Shown: positions 51,222-60,718, counted from the stretch's first letter. The stretch: 64,000 nt of DNA from CAMAVH01 sp964628235 (GCA_964628235.1 CAZVLU010000003.1:69557-133556), one strand, 5' to 3'. The notes: a model not told the origin generated them from the sequence alone. Made by a program: numbers and translations.

Positions 51222-51944
51222 TTATACCGGCAGAGCGGACTTGCTCCGGCGCTCCAGCAAGAATTGACGGGTCGCGGGAGCCTCAGCGCCGGCGAGAGCG
51301 GACTTTACGAACGACGGCCGTCCGGCCGTCATCTCGTCTTCGAGCATCTTCAAGGAAGCCGCGTCGTCCACATCATACCAGCCCGGCACGCTGATGGCTT
51401 GAAGCTTGATGGCTTCGGCGCGCTCCAACGTCAGCCGGTAGACCGCGTCGGTGCTCCACGGCATGTCGGAGAACAGCGCGGCATGGGGTTCGGATAGCCC
51501 GATCAGCGTATAGCCCCCGTCGAACGCCGGACTCAAGGTCACGTTGTCGCCGCGCCGTACCGCATCGACGGCCGCCTGAAGAACCTCTTTCGGCAAGGTC
51601 GGAGAGTCCGAATTGACCAGGATCGCGCCGTCATGGCCGGCGGCGAGCAGATCCGATATCCCGTTCAACAAGCGCGCGCCGAAATCGCCCTCGCATTGCG
51701 GCATCAGCCTGAAGCCGGCCGGCAGCAGCTTGCGCAATTCCGTCTCCGAGCCGATCGGCGTATATACGGCGTAGCCGGTGACGTCGCCGGCGCCGGCGAT
51801 CGACTGGATCGTGGCCGCCAGATCGCGAATGAAACATCGAGAGATCGCGGCGCACTCTTCCTTGGCCAGCGGGGGCGACAGACGAGTTTTCGACAACCCT
51901 GGCGCAGGCGTCTTGCAAAGTATGGCGACAGCGACCGTCCGCAT
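51222..51944 (-). CDS. DUF2064 / TIGR04282-family glycosyltransferase-like protein
   Basis: A 240-residue nucleotidyl/glycosyl-transferase fold protein. The family motifs are CKTPAPGLSKTRLSPPL at the N-terminus, GDFGARL, LVNSDSPTLP and PAFDGGYTLIGL. Such proteins occur beside GT2 genes and share the CofC/MobA-like GT-A fold; biochemical role is poorly defined. It starts 3 nt after the PLP enzyme stop and ends 1 nt before GT2, so the genes are translationally linked. Confidence 0.85.
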   Translation of the reverse strand: MRTVAVAILCKTPAPGLSKTRLSPPLAKEECAAISRCFIRDLAATIQSIAGAGDVTGYAVYTPIGSETELRKLLPAGFRLMPQCEGDFGARLLNGISDLLAAGHDGAILVNSDSPTLPKEVLQAAVDAVRRGDNVTLSPAFDGGYTLIGLSEPHAALFSDMPWSTDAVYRLTLERAEAIKLQAISVPGWYDVDDAASLKMLEDEMTAGRPSFVKSALAGAEAPATRQFLLERRSKSALPV

Positions 51945-51947
51945 GAA

Positions 51948-53108
51948 TCACTGCAACGTGTTCAACGCGCCGCTGAGGTCGGCATAGAGATCGTCGACGT
52001 CTTCCAAACCGACCGACAAACGCAGCAGATCGTCGGGACAGGGCGAGTTTTCGCCCTCGATCGAGGAACGGTGCTCGATCAGGCTTTCGACTCCGCCGAG
52101 AGATGTGGCGCGCTTCCACAATTGGACTTGCGCTGCGGCGGCGATCGCCGCCTTCATGCCCTTCTCGATGCGGATCGATAGCATGCCGCCGAATCCGCCC
52201 GTCATTTGCCGCGCCGCTACGTCATGGCCGCGATGATGCGGGAGGCCGGGGTAGAGCACCAGTGACACGCCGGCATGACCGACCAGCCGCTCGGCTAGGA
52301 TCGCCGCCGATTTCGCTTGTGCGCGCACGCGAACGTCCAACGTGCGCATGCCGCGCGTCAGCAACCAAGCCTCGAAAGGGCCGAGCGTGCTGCCATGCTG
52401 TGCCCGCATCTTTTGAATGCGTGCCCAGAGATCGCCGCCCTCGACGGTCGCCAGCGCGCCCGCCGTCACGTCGGAATGGCCGTTGAGATATTTCGTCGCC
52501 GAATGCATGACGATGTCGGCGCCAAGCGACAGAGGGCGCGTGAAAACGGGTGTCGAAACGGTCGAATCGACGCAAAGAAGCGCGCCCGCCTTGTGCGCGA
52601 TCTCGGCGATGGCGGCGATGTCGGTGATGGTCCACAGCGGATTGCTCGGCGTCTCGATCCAAAAGAGGCCGGTTTCACCGGGCCGTACGGCCGCGCGCAC
52701 GGCATCGAGATCGGAGGTTTCGACGAAGGTGACGCTATGGCCGTAGCGGTCAAGCTCGCGCAGCCACGATCGAAAACCCCAATACATGACTTGCGAGGCG
52801 ATCACATGGGTCGGCTTCTCCAAGGCTAGAAGGACTGTCGTGGCGGCTGCCATCCCCGAGCCGAACAGCAGGGCGTCGTCGGCGCCTTCTAGCGCGGCGA
52901 TAATGTCCTGGGCTTGCTGGATGGTGACGTTGTCCGTGCGGCCGTAAACATAGCCCGCGCGATAGCCGTTGTCGGAATCGCGGATGTAGGTCGTCGAAAC
53001 GTGAATTGGCGGGATAAGCGCCATGGTCTGCGGATCATGGGCGCCGAGCCCTTGGGCTGCGACCGTGCTCAAATTCAAATGCGCCGCCGGCCGGTCTTGT
53101 TTGACCAT
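51948..53108 (-). CDS. Cys/Met metabolism PLP-dependent enzyme (cystathionine gamma-synthase/beta-lyase type)
   Basis: A 386-residue fold-type I trans-sulfuration enzyme. YGRTDNVTIQQ is the phosphate-binding YxR segment, FGSGMAAATTVLLA binds PLP phosphate, and the Schiff-base Lys is in MHSATKYLNGHSD. Sequence alone does not separate cystathionine gamma-synthase, beta-lyase or gamma-lyase activity. First gene of the minus-strand operon that continues into DUF2064, GT2 and the epimerase; the functional link is unclear. Confidence 0.9.
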   Translation of the reverse strand: MVKQDRPAAHLNLSTVAAQGLGAHDPQTMALIPPIHVSTTYIRDSDNGYRAGYVYGRTDNVTIQQAQDIIAALEGADDALLFGSGMAAATTVLLALEKPTHVIASQVMYWGFRSWLRELDRYGHSVTFVETSDLDAVRAAVRPGETGLFWIETPSNPLWTITDIAAIAEIAHKAGALLCVDSTVSTPVFTRPLSLGADIVMHSATKYLNGHSDVTAGALATVEGGDLWARIQKMRAQHGSTLGPFEAWLLTRGMRTLDVRVRAQAKSAAILAERLVGHAGVSLVLYPGLPHHRGHDVAARQMTGGFGGMLSIRIEKGMKAAIAAAAQVQLWKRATSLGGVESLIEHRSSIEGENSPCPDDLLRLSVGLEDVDDLYADLSGALNTLQ

Positions 53109-53172
53109 GGTTACCCCTGCGAACTCAACAAACGTTGTATGGTAAGCCTTATTCGCAGGAACTGGCGATTGG

Positions 53173-53691
53173 TTACCGGCGGGAGATGGCGATTTGAATG
53201 ATTTCTTCGGGCGGGATGGCGCGGCCTTGCGCCGGCGTCCAGGTCGGCGCCGATTGAAACTCGTCGTCTCCCATATCTAACGCATTTAAATGCCTGCCTA
53301 AAATAGCAACAACCTCGATCGGCACGGCGACCGGCCGGCGTCCCCAATCGAAAACGCCGCCATAGGGAATCCACCCGAACCATTCACCGTAGGGAACGAT
53401 CAATTGGATTTTCCCTTCCGGCGTGCGCACCACCTCGCGGACGTAGCCGATGATCCGGTCGCGCCAATCCTGCACCGGCAAGCCGACCAAGCTTCCCGCC
53501 ACCACCGGCTGCGGAAAGCGCGCGCGCATTCTTTCCTCGGGCGTCCGGTTATCCTCTTCCTCCGCAGCCGGCGCAGCCGTCACGGCGGCGATCTGCGAGA
53601 AACTTTCCATCGCCTCAGCGCGAACCTCTGATGGATGACCCGTGAACAGCAAGGCCGCGAACAAAATGCCAACTGCATATTTCAACTGCAT
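53173..53691 (-). CDS. Secreted small protein with a PRC-barrel-like domain
   Basis: A 172-residue protein with a signal peptide (about 1-25, cleavage near VRA-EAM), a low-complexity acidic linker (AAPAAEEED) and a C-terminal beta-rich part (about 65-135, VVAGSLVGLPVQDWRDRIIG through VAVPIEVVAI) that resembles a PRC-barrel. Function unknown. It is divergent from the cytochrome b561 gene, sharing a 123-nt upstream region. Confidence 0.7.
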   Translation of the reverse strand: MQLKYAVGILFAALLFTGHPSEVRAEAMESFSQIAAVTAAPAAEEEDNRTPEERMRARFPQPVVAGSLVGLPVQDWRDRIIGYVREVVRTPEGKIQLIVPYGEWFGWIPYGGVFDWGRRPVAVPIEVVAILGRHLNALDMGDDEFQSAPTWTPAQGRAIPPEEIIQIAISRR

Positions 53692-53814
53692 GACCGCATC
53701 TCCGATTGGCCTTAAAGGGCTTTACATTAAGTCATCTCGCGCCGCAAAGTCTTCACGATTTGGTCGCATCGATAAAAAATGGTTCGCGCCAATCGAATTC
53801 GCGGGGATAGACCT

Positions 53815-54492
53815 ATGAATGCCGACGCGGCTATATCGACGAAGCGCTCACGCAAGCTGCATCCGCTGCCGCTTCGCATCATGCATTGGATTAATGCGCT
53901 CGCGATGATCCTCATGATCGGCAGCGGCTGGAAGATTTATAACGACGAAGTCTTGTTCGGATGGCTGCATTTTCCCGATTGGATGACGCTCGGTAGAGAG
54001 GCGCAACATGCGCTGCAGTGGCATTTCTTCGCCATGTGGGTGCTAATGCTCAACGGCCTATGTTATCTGGCTTACGGCTTTTTCAGCGGCCGCTTCAAAC
54101 GCAAGCTGACGCCAATCCGCGTTAAGGAAGTTGTGAACGACATCCGTGACGCCCTGCGATTCAAGCTCGCCCACGACGACATCACGCATTACAACGGCGT
54201 GCAGAAACTGCTCTATGTCGGCGTCATTCTGGTGATCGTCGTGCAAGTGGTTTCGGGCTGGGTGATTTGGAAACCGATACAGCTCTCCGAATTGGCCTGG
54301 CTGTTCTACGATTTCCAAGGCGCGCGCTTGGTCCACTTTCTCGGCATGGCAGCCATCGTCGGCTTCATGGTGGTGCATATGCTGTTGGCCCTCCTCGTGC
54401 CAAAAACCATCGTCGCCATGGTCGGCGGCGGCCCGCGCGTAGATGAAACCCCGCAGGCCGACAAGATCGCGACGCCGAAACCCAAGGCATAA
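53815..54492 (+). CDS. Cytochrome b561 / Ni-Fe-hydrogenase-type membrane cytochrome b
   Basis: A 225-residue four-helix haem b protein. Histidines that can ligate two haems are in PLRIMHWINAL, HALQWHFFAMW and the HFLG/VVHM helix pair. ATG 53815 follows GGGGA at 8 nt. It precedes a molybdopterin oxidoreductase by 13 nt, and the pair would pass electrons between the quinone pool and the periplasmic molybdoenzyme, as membrane b subunits do for YedY/MsrP-type and related proteins. Confidence 0.87.
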   Translation: MNADAAISTKRSRKLHPLPLRIMHWINALAMILMIGSGWKIYNDEVLFGWLHFPDWMTLGREAQHALQWHFFAMWVLMLNGLCYLAYGFFSGRFKRKLTPIRVKEVVNDIRDALRFKLAHDDITHYNGVQKLLYVGVILVIVVQVVSGWVIWKPIQLSELAWLFYDFQGARLVHFLGMAAIVGFMVVHMLLALLVPKTIVAMVGGGPRVDETPQADKIATPKPKA

Positions 54493-54505
54493 CTGGAGCT
54501 AGACG

Positions 54506-55297
54506 ATGTCCATCCGCACGCCTTCGCGCTCGATCTTCAGGCCCAAGGCCGGCATCGACCAAAGCCCGCTTGAAGAGCACAAAAAGCTCATACAGACCAT
54601 CGAGCGGCGTCACATGCTCAAGGGCATGTTGAGCCTCGGCGCTTTGACGATGCTGACTGGCTGCGACGTCGGAGATCCCGGCGCCGTGGAGACGGCGTTG
54701 CGCAAATTTTCCGACCTAAACGACAAGTTCCAAGCCATGATGTTCCGGCCCAACCATCTGGCGCCGACCTACTCCGAAGCCGAGGTCGTCAAACCGCCGC
54801 GCTACAACGCCTTTTACGAAATCGAGCAGGTCAAGCCCGTCGATGTCGCCGGCTGGAAGCTCGAATTGGCCGGCTTGATCCAAGACCGCACGCCATGGAC
54901 GGCGCAACAGATCTACGCGCTGCCGGAGCAGGAATGGATCGTCCGCCACATCTGCGTCGAAGGCTGGGACTATATCGGCCAATGGTCTGGCGTGAACCTC
55001 GGGCTGTTTCTGAAGCAGATCGGCGCCGACACAAACGCCAAATACGTCGCCTTCCGTTGCGCCGACGGTTATAGCGGCAGTATCGACATGGCGAGTGCGA
55101 TGCACCCGCAGACCATCCTGGCGACCAAATACGCTCGCCAGCCGATCACCGATCCCTTCGGCTTCCCCCTGCGCTTGCGCACATCGATCAAGCTCGGCTT
55201 CAAGAATCCGAAATGGATCACGGCGATGGAAGTGACCAACAAATATCCCGGCGGATATTGGGAAGACAAAGGCTTCAGCTGGTTCGCCGGGATCTAA
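54506..55297 (+). CDS. Molybdopterin-dependent oxidoreductase (sulfite oxidase/YedY fold)
   Basis: A 263-residue SUOX-fold protein with the molybdenum-ligand Cys150 in RHICVEGW and the conserved WSGVNLGLFLKQIGA. The N-terminus is odd: a 33-residue hydrophilic lead, then a twin-arginine R34-R35 (ERRHMLKG), a hydrophobic stretch and LTGC53, which looks like a lipobox. It may thus be a Tat-exported lipoprotein or an N-terminally anchored protein. Partner of the cytochrome b upstream. The substrate (sulfoxide, sulfite or other) is not deducible. Confidence 0.85.
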   Translation: MSIRTPSRSIFRPKAGIDQSPLEEHKKLIQTIERRHMLKGMLSLGALTMLTGCDVGDPGAVETALRKFSDLNDKFQAMMFRPNHLAPTYSEAEVVKPPRYNAFYEIEQVKPVDVAGWKLELAGLIQDRTPWTAQQIYALPEQEWIVRHICVEGWDYIGQWSGVNLGLFLKQIGADTNAKYVAFRCADGYSGSIDMASAMHPQTILATKYARQPITDPFGFPLRLRTSIKLGFKNPKWITAMEVTNKYPGGYWEDKGFSWFAGI

Positions 55298-55298
55298 G

Positions 55299-57290
55299 CT
55301 AGCGCGACAAGCCCTCGGCGGCTTTATAGATGCGCCAAGCTGCGGGACTGTTCTCGACCAAGCGATAGGCGGCGCTGGCCGCGAAGGGATCGCTCCGCCA
55401 CAGGCCGTCTTGGGCCGTCACCACCACCACATCGCAGCCATATCGCGCCATAAGCTGTTCGGCAGCGCCCGCAGCCATATCGCCGGCGAACAACTGGATG
55501 AATTGCGCATCAACGGCGAGACGCTGATCCTTGGGCAGCGGCGCGAAAGGCAGCGCGAGTTCGCGCCCCGCATAGCACGAGCGCCGATCCGCTAGCAGTG
55601 CCCACGAGATGTTCACCGGCCAATCCGTCATATCCTGCATAAACAACGGATTGTTGGCGACGCGGTCGAGCGGCCTGGACTGGCGGCGCACGGCCTCCCA
55701 CATTTCAGCAGATTGGGTGAAAAGCGTCGATGACTGCTGCGTCGGCGCGGCGATGTTGTCGTGGATCAGCAGCGCGCCTTTCGGGAGACCGATGGCGACG
55801 GCGGCCACAGCAAGAAATTTCCAATGAATGAACAACTGCGGTAGATAGCGCGCCAGGCCTGCCGCGGCAAATATGGTCAGAAGAAGAATCGCCGGCAGCG
55901 CCGCACGCCAGCCGAGATCGTTGTTGTCGCCGATAGTGCTGGCCAAGAGCCAAGTGACCGTAAGGCTGATGAGCGCGAGCGCGAGAAGCGCCGGCAGCGC
56001 CGCGCGGCGGTCAGGCGCTAGCGCTTTGTCCTTCGCCAAGGTCCAGAGCATCGCCGCGCCGAAAGGATAGATCGCCGGCAGCTCGACGGCTAGGAACAGC
56101 AACCAATATGCCGGCAGGTCTAGAAGGCCGACCCATGCTTCGGAAAATGCCGAGCCTAGCGCGGGATAGGGGGCGAGCGCGATAGGGGAGCCCATGGCGC
56201 GCGCGGCCGTCGCGAGATATTGGTCGTAAAGAAACGGCGAAGCGACCGTGACCGCGAACGCGCCGGCAGCGACGGCCATCGCGGCAAAACGCCAGCGCCG
56301 ATCGACCGGGATCGTCCGCAACAGCAGAAAGAATCCCCCGAGCGCGGCGAGCGGCAGGACGATGCCGCCGACCCAGGTCGAACTTTCGAACGATGCGGCG
56401 ATGACGAGCGCCAGGATGATTGCCGTCAGCCAGTACGGCCGCGCCGCTAATCGCGCCAATAGAAAAATCGCCAACAATGCGCAGAGCGCCGAAGCGGCAT
56501 GTTGCGGCGCCCAGCTCGTCTGGAAGAACCAGCCAGCGAAGCCGCTCGCCTTGCCAAAGATGTCATCGGCGGTCTGGTCGCCGATGATCCAGCCGATGAC
56601 GGGACGCGCCGATCCCGTCGCCGCAAGAACCACCACAAAAAAAGCCGCCGCTCGCCGGCCGCTTAGCCAGGTCGCGAAGCCCATCATCGCCGTCAGCGAC
56701 GCGAAGGCGGTAAACCACGTCAGACCCGCGTCGGCGTTCCAGCCGCCGAAGCCTGTCATGACCGCAAGCTCGGCCGCGCTGAAATGCCAGAGATAATAAT
56801 AGGATAGCCGCGCCATGCCGCTCGCGCCGCCGATGAAGGGATTGGCCGGCGGCACGCCGGCGCGCGTCATCTCGTCGATCAGCGCGATCTTGGAATGGTC
56901 GAAGATCGGCGCGGCGAGCGCGACGCCGTCGGCCGAAAGCTTCGGCATGAGTGCCATCATGATCGCCAAAGCGACAAGCGCGCCGGCCCCGATGGCGGTG
57001 ATAGGCAAATATGAGGGAGTATCGTCGCCGGATGACGGCGCGCCTTTGCGTAGCAGAGCGAGTGCGGCAATGGCCGCCGTGACATTCACCGCGATCACGG
57101 ACGTTTGCGACATGCCGAGAAAGGAAAACAACGGCAAGGCGAGCGCGCTGTGAACAGCCCAGCCGAGAATTGGCGCGATTGACAGGACGAGCGCGCGCGG
57201 CACGATGCGCGCCGCAATCGGCCAGCCGACGACAGTCCATAAGCCGGTCGCCAGCAGCGCGCAGATCAAGCTTTGAAAGAGGGTGGCCAT
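55299..57290 (-). CDS. Large polytopic membrane protein, possibly GT-C-like
   Basis: A 663-residue inner-membrane protein with roughly 12-14 hydrophobic helices through residue 520 and a soluble C-terminal part (about 530-663, ending YRLVENSPAAWRIYKAAEG). The layout recalls GT-C-fold lipid-linked glycosyltransferases, and GT2 genes are nearby, but I recognise no DD/DE signature with confidence. It converges with the molybdoenzyme gene (1-nt gap) and lies 70 nt downstream of the MTA phosphorylase. Hypothetical. Confidence 0.7.
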   Translation of the reverse strand: MATLFQSLICALLATGLWTVVGWPIAARIVPRALVLSIAPILGWAVHSALALPLFSFLGMSQTSVIAVNVTAAIAALALLRKGAPSSGDDTPSYLPITAIGAGALVALAIMMALMPKLSADGVALAAPIFDHSKIALIDEMTRAGVPPANPFIGGASGMARLSYYYLWHFSAAELAVMTGFGGWNADAGLTWFTAFASLTAMMGFATWLSGRRAAAFFVVVLAATGSARPVIGWIIGDQTADDIFGKASGFAGWFFQTSWAPQHAASALCALLAIFLLARLAARPYWLTAIILALVIAASFESSTWVGGIVLPLAALGGFFLLLRTIPVDRRWRFAAMAVAAGAFAVTVASPFLYDQYLATAARAMGSPIALAPYPALGSAFSEAWVGLLDLPAYWLLFLAVELPAIYPFGAAMLWTLAKDKALAPDRRAALPALLALALISLTVTWLLASTIGDNNDLGWRAALPAILLLTIFAAAGLARYLPQLFIHWKFLAVAAVAIGLPKGALLIHDNIAAPTQQSSTLFTQSAEMWEAVRRQSRPLDRVANNPLFMQDMTDWPVNISWALLADRRSCYAGRELALPFAPLPKDQRLAVDAQFIQLFAGDMAAGAAEQLMARYGCDVVVVTAQDGLWRSDPFAASAAYRLVENSPAAWRIYKAAEGLSR

Positions 57291-57360
57291 TGACGATCCG
57301 CGAGCTTGAAAATCATGATGTTTGCGGACCGTTTATGGCCCGAGAAGCCGATCCGCCAGC

Positions 57361-58233
57361 TTATGCGAATTTGCGCGGGCAGATGGCCGCGAGTTTTTTC
57401 GCCAAGGCGCGGTCCCATTGGCTTTCATCGGTCACGACGGCGTAATCCAAGCAGCTATCGATCGGCGAAGGACTGCGCGTAGACGGCAGCGCATCGATGA
57501 AATTGCCGAGCGTGCGCTTCGCCGTTTCGGCGTTGTTTTTCAGAACCGCTAGAACGCTGGCAACATCCACGGCATCGGTGTTTTCCCGCCAGCAATCGTA
57601 GTCGGTCACCATACAGATGCTGGCATAGGGCAACTCGGCTTCCCGCGCTAGCCGCGCCTCGGGCATTGCGGTCATGCCGATGACCGAACAGCCCCAGGAC
57701 TGATAAAGTCGGCTTTCCGCCCGGCTGGAAAATTGCGGGCCTTCGATAGCGATGTAGACGCCACCCTTAACCGCCGTCGCGCCTGCCGCCTGCGCGGCCT
57801 CCATGGCAAAGCGGGAAAGCCGCTCGCATACGGGATCCGCCATCGAGACATGGGCGACCAGGCCGGCGCCGAAAAACGAGGCCAGCCGCGACACGGTCCT
57901 ATCGATGAACTGGTCGGCGACGACAAAAATTCCCGGCGGCAACTCTTCCTTGAGCGAACCGACGGCCGAGAAGGAGAGGACATCCGTGCAGCCCGCACGC
58001 TTCAGCAGATCGATATTCGCCCGAGCGTTGATCGCGTCCGGCGAGATTTTATGGCCTTTGCCATGCCGCGGCAGGAAGACCAGGCGAACGTCGCCTTTCA
58101 TGCCGGCGATGATCTCGCCCGATGCCTCTCCCCATGGCGATTCGATATTTAGCGTTTCGCGTTTTTCAAGATCGTCCAGGTCATAGAGGCCGGACCCGCC
58201 GATCACGCCGATCGTCCATGGAGAAGTTGGCAT
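57361..58233 (-). CDS. mtnP: S-methyl-5'-thioadenosine phosphorylase
   Basis: A 290-residue purine nucleoside phosphorylase-family enzyme: VIGGSGLYD phosphate-binding start, FLPRHGKGH, the active-site VAIEGPQFSSRAESRLY-type segment, IGMTAMPEARLAREAE and TDYDCW. It cleaves MTA to adenine and methylthioribose-1-phosphate in methionine salvage. ATG 58233 with AAGGAAG upstream is preferred; longer frames show no conservation. Confidence 0.92.
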   Translation of the reverse strand: MPTSPWTIGVIGGSGLYDLDDLEKRETLNIESPWGEASGEIIAGMKGDVRLVFLPRHGKGHKISPDAINARANIDLLKRAGCTDVLSFSAVGSLKEELPPGIFVVADQFIDRTVSRLASFFGAGLVAHVSMADPVCERLSRFAMEAAQAAGATAVKGGVYIAIEGPQFSSRAESRLYQSWGCSVIGMTAMPEARLAREAELPYASICMVTDYDCWRENTDAVDVASVLAVLKNNAETAKRTLGNFIDALPSTRSPSPIDSCLDYAVVTDESQWDRALAKKLAAICPRKFA

Positions 58234-58535
58234 ATAAGACTTCCTTGCTGTCGTGTGAAGCAACCGCCAATTTAATAAGCCGGGCAACATGTTCTGCCGC
58301 GACTGATCCTCTATGGATTGCTCCATTGGAGTTCGCGCTAGCAAGAGTGAAGTTGCGATCTTTTTACATGAGGTGCCACCCAGAAAGTGCGAAGGAGACG
58401 CCGGGACAAAATTGGCCATGCCATCTTGCAAGAGATCGTCTCCGGATCACGCCGACTATAAAAAAGCCCACCGAACGGCGGGCTTTTTCGAAGTTCAGCG
58501 CCGAAATCTTTGAGAGGCGCGCACTGCAAACGAAT
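58234..58535. other. Gap upstream of mtnP and downstream of tRNA-Gln
   Basis: 302 nt without a gene; contains the mtnP promoter region and the tRNA terminator at 58460-58488. Confidence 0.5.
58460..58488 (-). terminator. Terminator after tRNA-Gln
   Basis: Stem GCCC-x-CCG with CGG-x-GGGC, flanked by AAAAAA on the left and TTTTT on the right, so it can act on both strands; on the minus strand it ends the tRNA transcript. Confidence 0.82.
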
Positions 58536-58609
58536 TGGCTGGGGGACTAGGATTCGAACCTAGACTAGCGGAGTCAGAGTCCGCGGTCCTACCGTTAGAC
58601 GATCCCCCA
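58536..58609 (-). tRNA. tRNA-Gln (anticodon CTG)
   Basis: 74-nt cloverleaf with encoded CCA: acceptor TGGGGGA/TCCCCCA, D-stem GTCT/GGAC, anticodon stem GCGGA/TCCGC with loop CTCTGAC (anticodon CTG), T-stem CTAGG/CCTAG with loop TTCGAAT. Matches bacterial tRNA-Gln. Confidence 0.95.
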
Positions 58610-58829
58610 GCAGGGGCGCCGCTTGGGAGCCAAGCGGGCAGGGGCGAGCGAGACTGCCCCGACGGAAGGCCGGCGTTCTAGCACAGTTGCCCGGGCTTGG
58701 GTAGCCGGAACGTCGCTGGCTCCGAACGCCCAAAATGCCGGAAAAGCCAGTCTGTTCCGCCACATAGCGGCGGGCGTTTCGCCCTTCTGCCCCCTTCGCG
58801 CCGAAGCGGCCTTGGAGTAGCATGAGGCC

Positions 58830-59978
58830 ATGTCGAAGCGGCGCTCCCCATATCTGTCCCGTTCGGCGTTCACCGGCGCGTCAGCGCGCGCCGGAGCGCC
58901 GGAGCGGTCTATGGGGCGAGCTGTCGGACAGGGCGCGCCGGCGCCGGCCGCGCCGCCGCTGTTCGCCGCGCTCGATCTCGGCACCAACAATTGCCGCCTG
59001 CTCATCGCCAAGCCCTGCGCGCCGCGCCCGGGCATGGCCGGCGCGCCGCCGTTCGTCGTGGTCGACGCCTTCTCGCGCATCGTGCGGCTCGGCGAGGGCC
59101 TGAGCCAGACCGGCGCGCTGTCGCCGGCGGCGATGGACCGCGCCATCGACGCCCTCAAGGTCTGCGCCGCCAAGCTGCGCCGTCGCCAGGTGACGCAGGT
59201 CCGCTTCGTCGCCACGGAAGCCTGCCGCCGCGCCAGCAACTGCGCCGAGTTTCTCGCCCGCGTGCAGGACGAAACCGGCCTTGCCATCGAGACGATCACG
59301 ACCGCCGAGGAGGCCGCCCTGGCGCTCGCCGGCTGCGCGCCCTTGCTCGACCGGGCGACGCCCGAGGCGCTGGTGTTCGACATCGGCGGCGGCAGCACCG
59401 AACTGATGTGGGCGCGCATGAGCCCGAACGGCGGCGAGCCCGAATTGCTCGATTTCCTCTCCCTGCCGTTCGGCGTGATGAACCTTGCCGAGCGCGAAGA
59501 CTGCGATTGCCTGTCGCGCGACGCCTTCGAAGGGCTGATCGCCCAAGTCCAGGCCCAAGCCGAAAGCTTCGAGGCGCGCCACGGCATCCGCGCCCGCATC
59601 GCCACCGGCCAATTGCAGATGCTCGGCACCTCGGGCACCGTCACCACGCTGGCCGGCATCCGCATGGGCCTCGCCTGTTACGACCGCACGCGCGTCGACG
59701 GCTGCCATCTCGATTTCACCGAATTGCGTAGCGTCACTGACCATCTGCTGGCGCTCGATTGCAAGGCCCGCGCGCTCGAGCCCTGCATCGGCCCGGCGCG
59801 CGCCGATCTGGTGCTCGCCGGCTGCGCCATTCTCGAGGCGATCTGCCGCACCTGGCCGGTCGGGCGCTTGCGCGTCGCCGACCGTGGCGTGCGCGAGGGG
59901 ATTCTGCTAACCCTCATGCGCGGCGCCCCAAGCTCCCAAGGCGTTTCGCCAGCGCCCAGCCTCATTCCCGCAGAGTAG
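58830..59978 (+). CDS. Ppx/GppA-family exopolyphosphatase or pppGpp phosphatase
   Basis: A 382-residue ASKHA-fold phosphatase: phosphate-1 motif ALDLGTNNCRLLIA (about 47-60), TEACRRASN, phosphate-2 motif FDIGGGSTELMW (about 185) and LGTSGTVTTLAG. The N-terminal ~45 residues are Ala/Pro/Gly/Arg-rich and outside the fold. It hydrolyses polyphosphate or the terminal phosphate of pppGpp; which one cannot be told. 2 nt before rlmE, so translationally coupled. Confidence 0.9.
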   Translation: MSKRRSPYLSRSAFTGASARAGAPERSMGRAVGQGAPAPAAPPLFAALDLGTNNCRLLIAKPCAPRPGMAGAPPFVVVDAFSRIVRLGEGLSQTGALSPAAMDRAIDALKVCAAKLRRRQVTQVRFVATEACRRASNCAEFLARVQDETGLAIETITTAEEAALALAGCAPLLDRATPEALVFDIGGGSTELMWARMSPNGGEPELLDFLSLPFGVMNLAEREDCDCLSRDAFEGLIAQVQAQAESFEARHGIRARIATGQLQMLGTSGTVTTLAGIRMGLACYDRTRVDGCHLDFTELRSVTDHLLALDCKARALEPCIGPARADLVLAGCAILEAICRTWPVGRLRVADRGVREGILLTLMRGAPSSQGVSPAPSLIPAE

Positions 59979-59980
59979 TT

Positions 59981-60718
59981 ATGTCCGATAAGTCCGGTTC
60001 CACACGCGGTTCGGCCAAGGCCGGCGGCCTCAAGGTGCGCGTGCGCACCGCCAAAGGCCGCAAGCTGTCGTCGACGCGCTGGCTCGAACGCCAGTTGAAC
60101 GACCCCTATGTCCACGCCGCCAAGCGCGAGGGCATGCGGTCGCGCGCCGCCTACAAGCTGGCCGAGCTCGACGAGAAGTACAAACTGCTCAAGCCCGGCA
60201 TGGTGGTGGTCGATCTCGGCGCCGCCCCCGGCGGCTGGACGCAGGTGTCGGTGGATAAGGTCAACGCGCTCGGCGACAAGGCCGGTCCGCGCGGCATGGT
60301 GGTGGGCATTGACGTGACGCCGGTCGAGCAGATCACCGGCGCGACGCTCATCACCCAGGACTTCCTCGCCGAGGAAGCGCCCGACATGCTCAAGGCGATT
60401 TTGGCGTCAGGCCCGAGCGGGAAAGCCAGCGCCGATGTCGTGCTGTCCGACATGGCGGCCCCCGCCACCGGCCATCCGCAGACCGACCATATCCGCATCA
60501 TCGCGCTATGCGACGCGGCGGCGGAGTTCGCCGGCGAAGTGCTATCGCCGGGCGGCATCTTCCTCGCCAAGGTGCTGCGCGGCGGCACCGAGCGCAGCCT
60601 GCTCGAAAAGCTCAAGCGCGACTTCGCCGTGGTGCGCCACGCCAAGCCGCCGGCCAGCCGCGCCGACTCGGCGGAAATCTATGTCGTCGCCACGGGCTAT
60701 CGCGGCCAGCGCGGATAG
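59981..60718 (+). CDS. rlmE: 23S rRNA 2'-O-methyltransferase RlmE (FtsJ/RrmJ)
   Basis: A 245-residue SAM-dependent methyltransferase. SAM motif VVDLGAAPGGWTQV; the K-D-K-E tetrad is visible as Lys in the AAYKLAEL region, Asp in LSDMAAP, Lys in LAKVLRGG and Glu in SAEIYVVA. It methylates U2552 of 23S rRNA. N-terminal ~25 residues are basic. Downstream of ppx/gppA with a 2-nt gap. Confidence 0.95.
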   Translation: MSDKSGSTRGSAKAGGLKVRVRTAKGRKLSSTRWLERQLNDPYVHAAKREGMRSRAAYKLAELDEKYKLLKPGMVVVDLGAAPGGWTQVSVDKVNALGDKAGPRGMVVGIDVTPVEQITGATLITQDFLAEEAPDMLKAILASGPSGKASADVVLSDMAAPATGHPQTDHIRIIALCDAAAEFAGEVLSPGGIFLAKVLRGGTERSLLEKLKRDFAVVRHAKPPASRADSAEIYVVATGYRGQRG

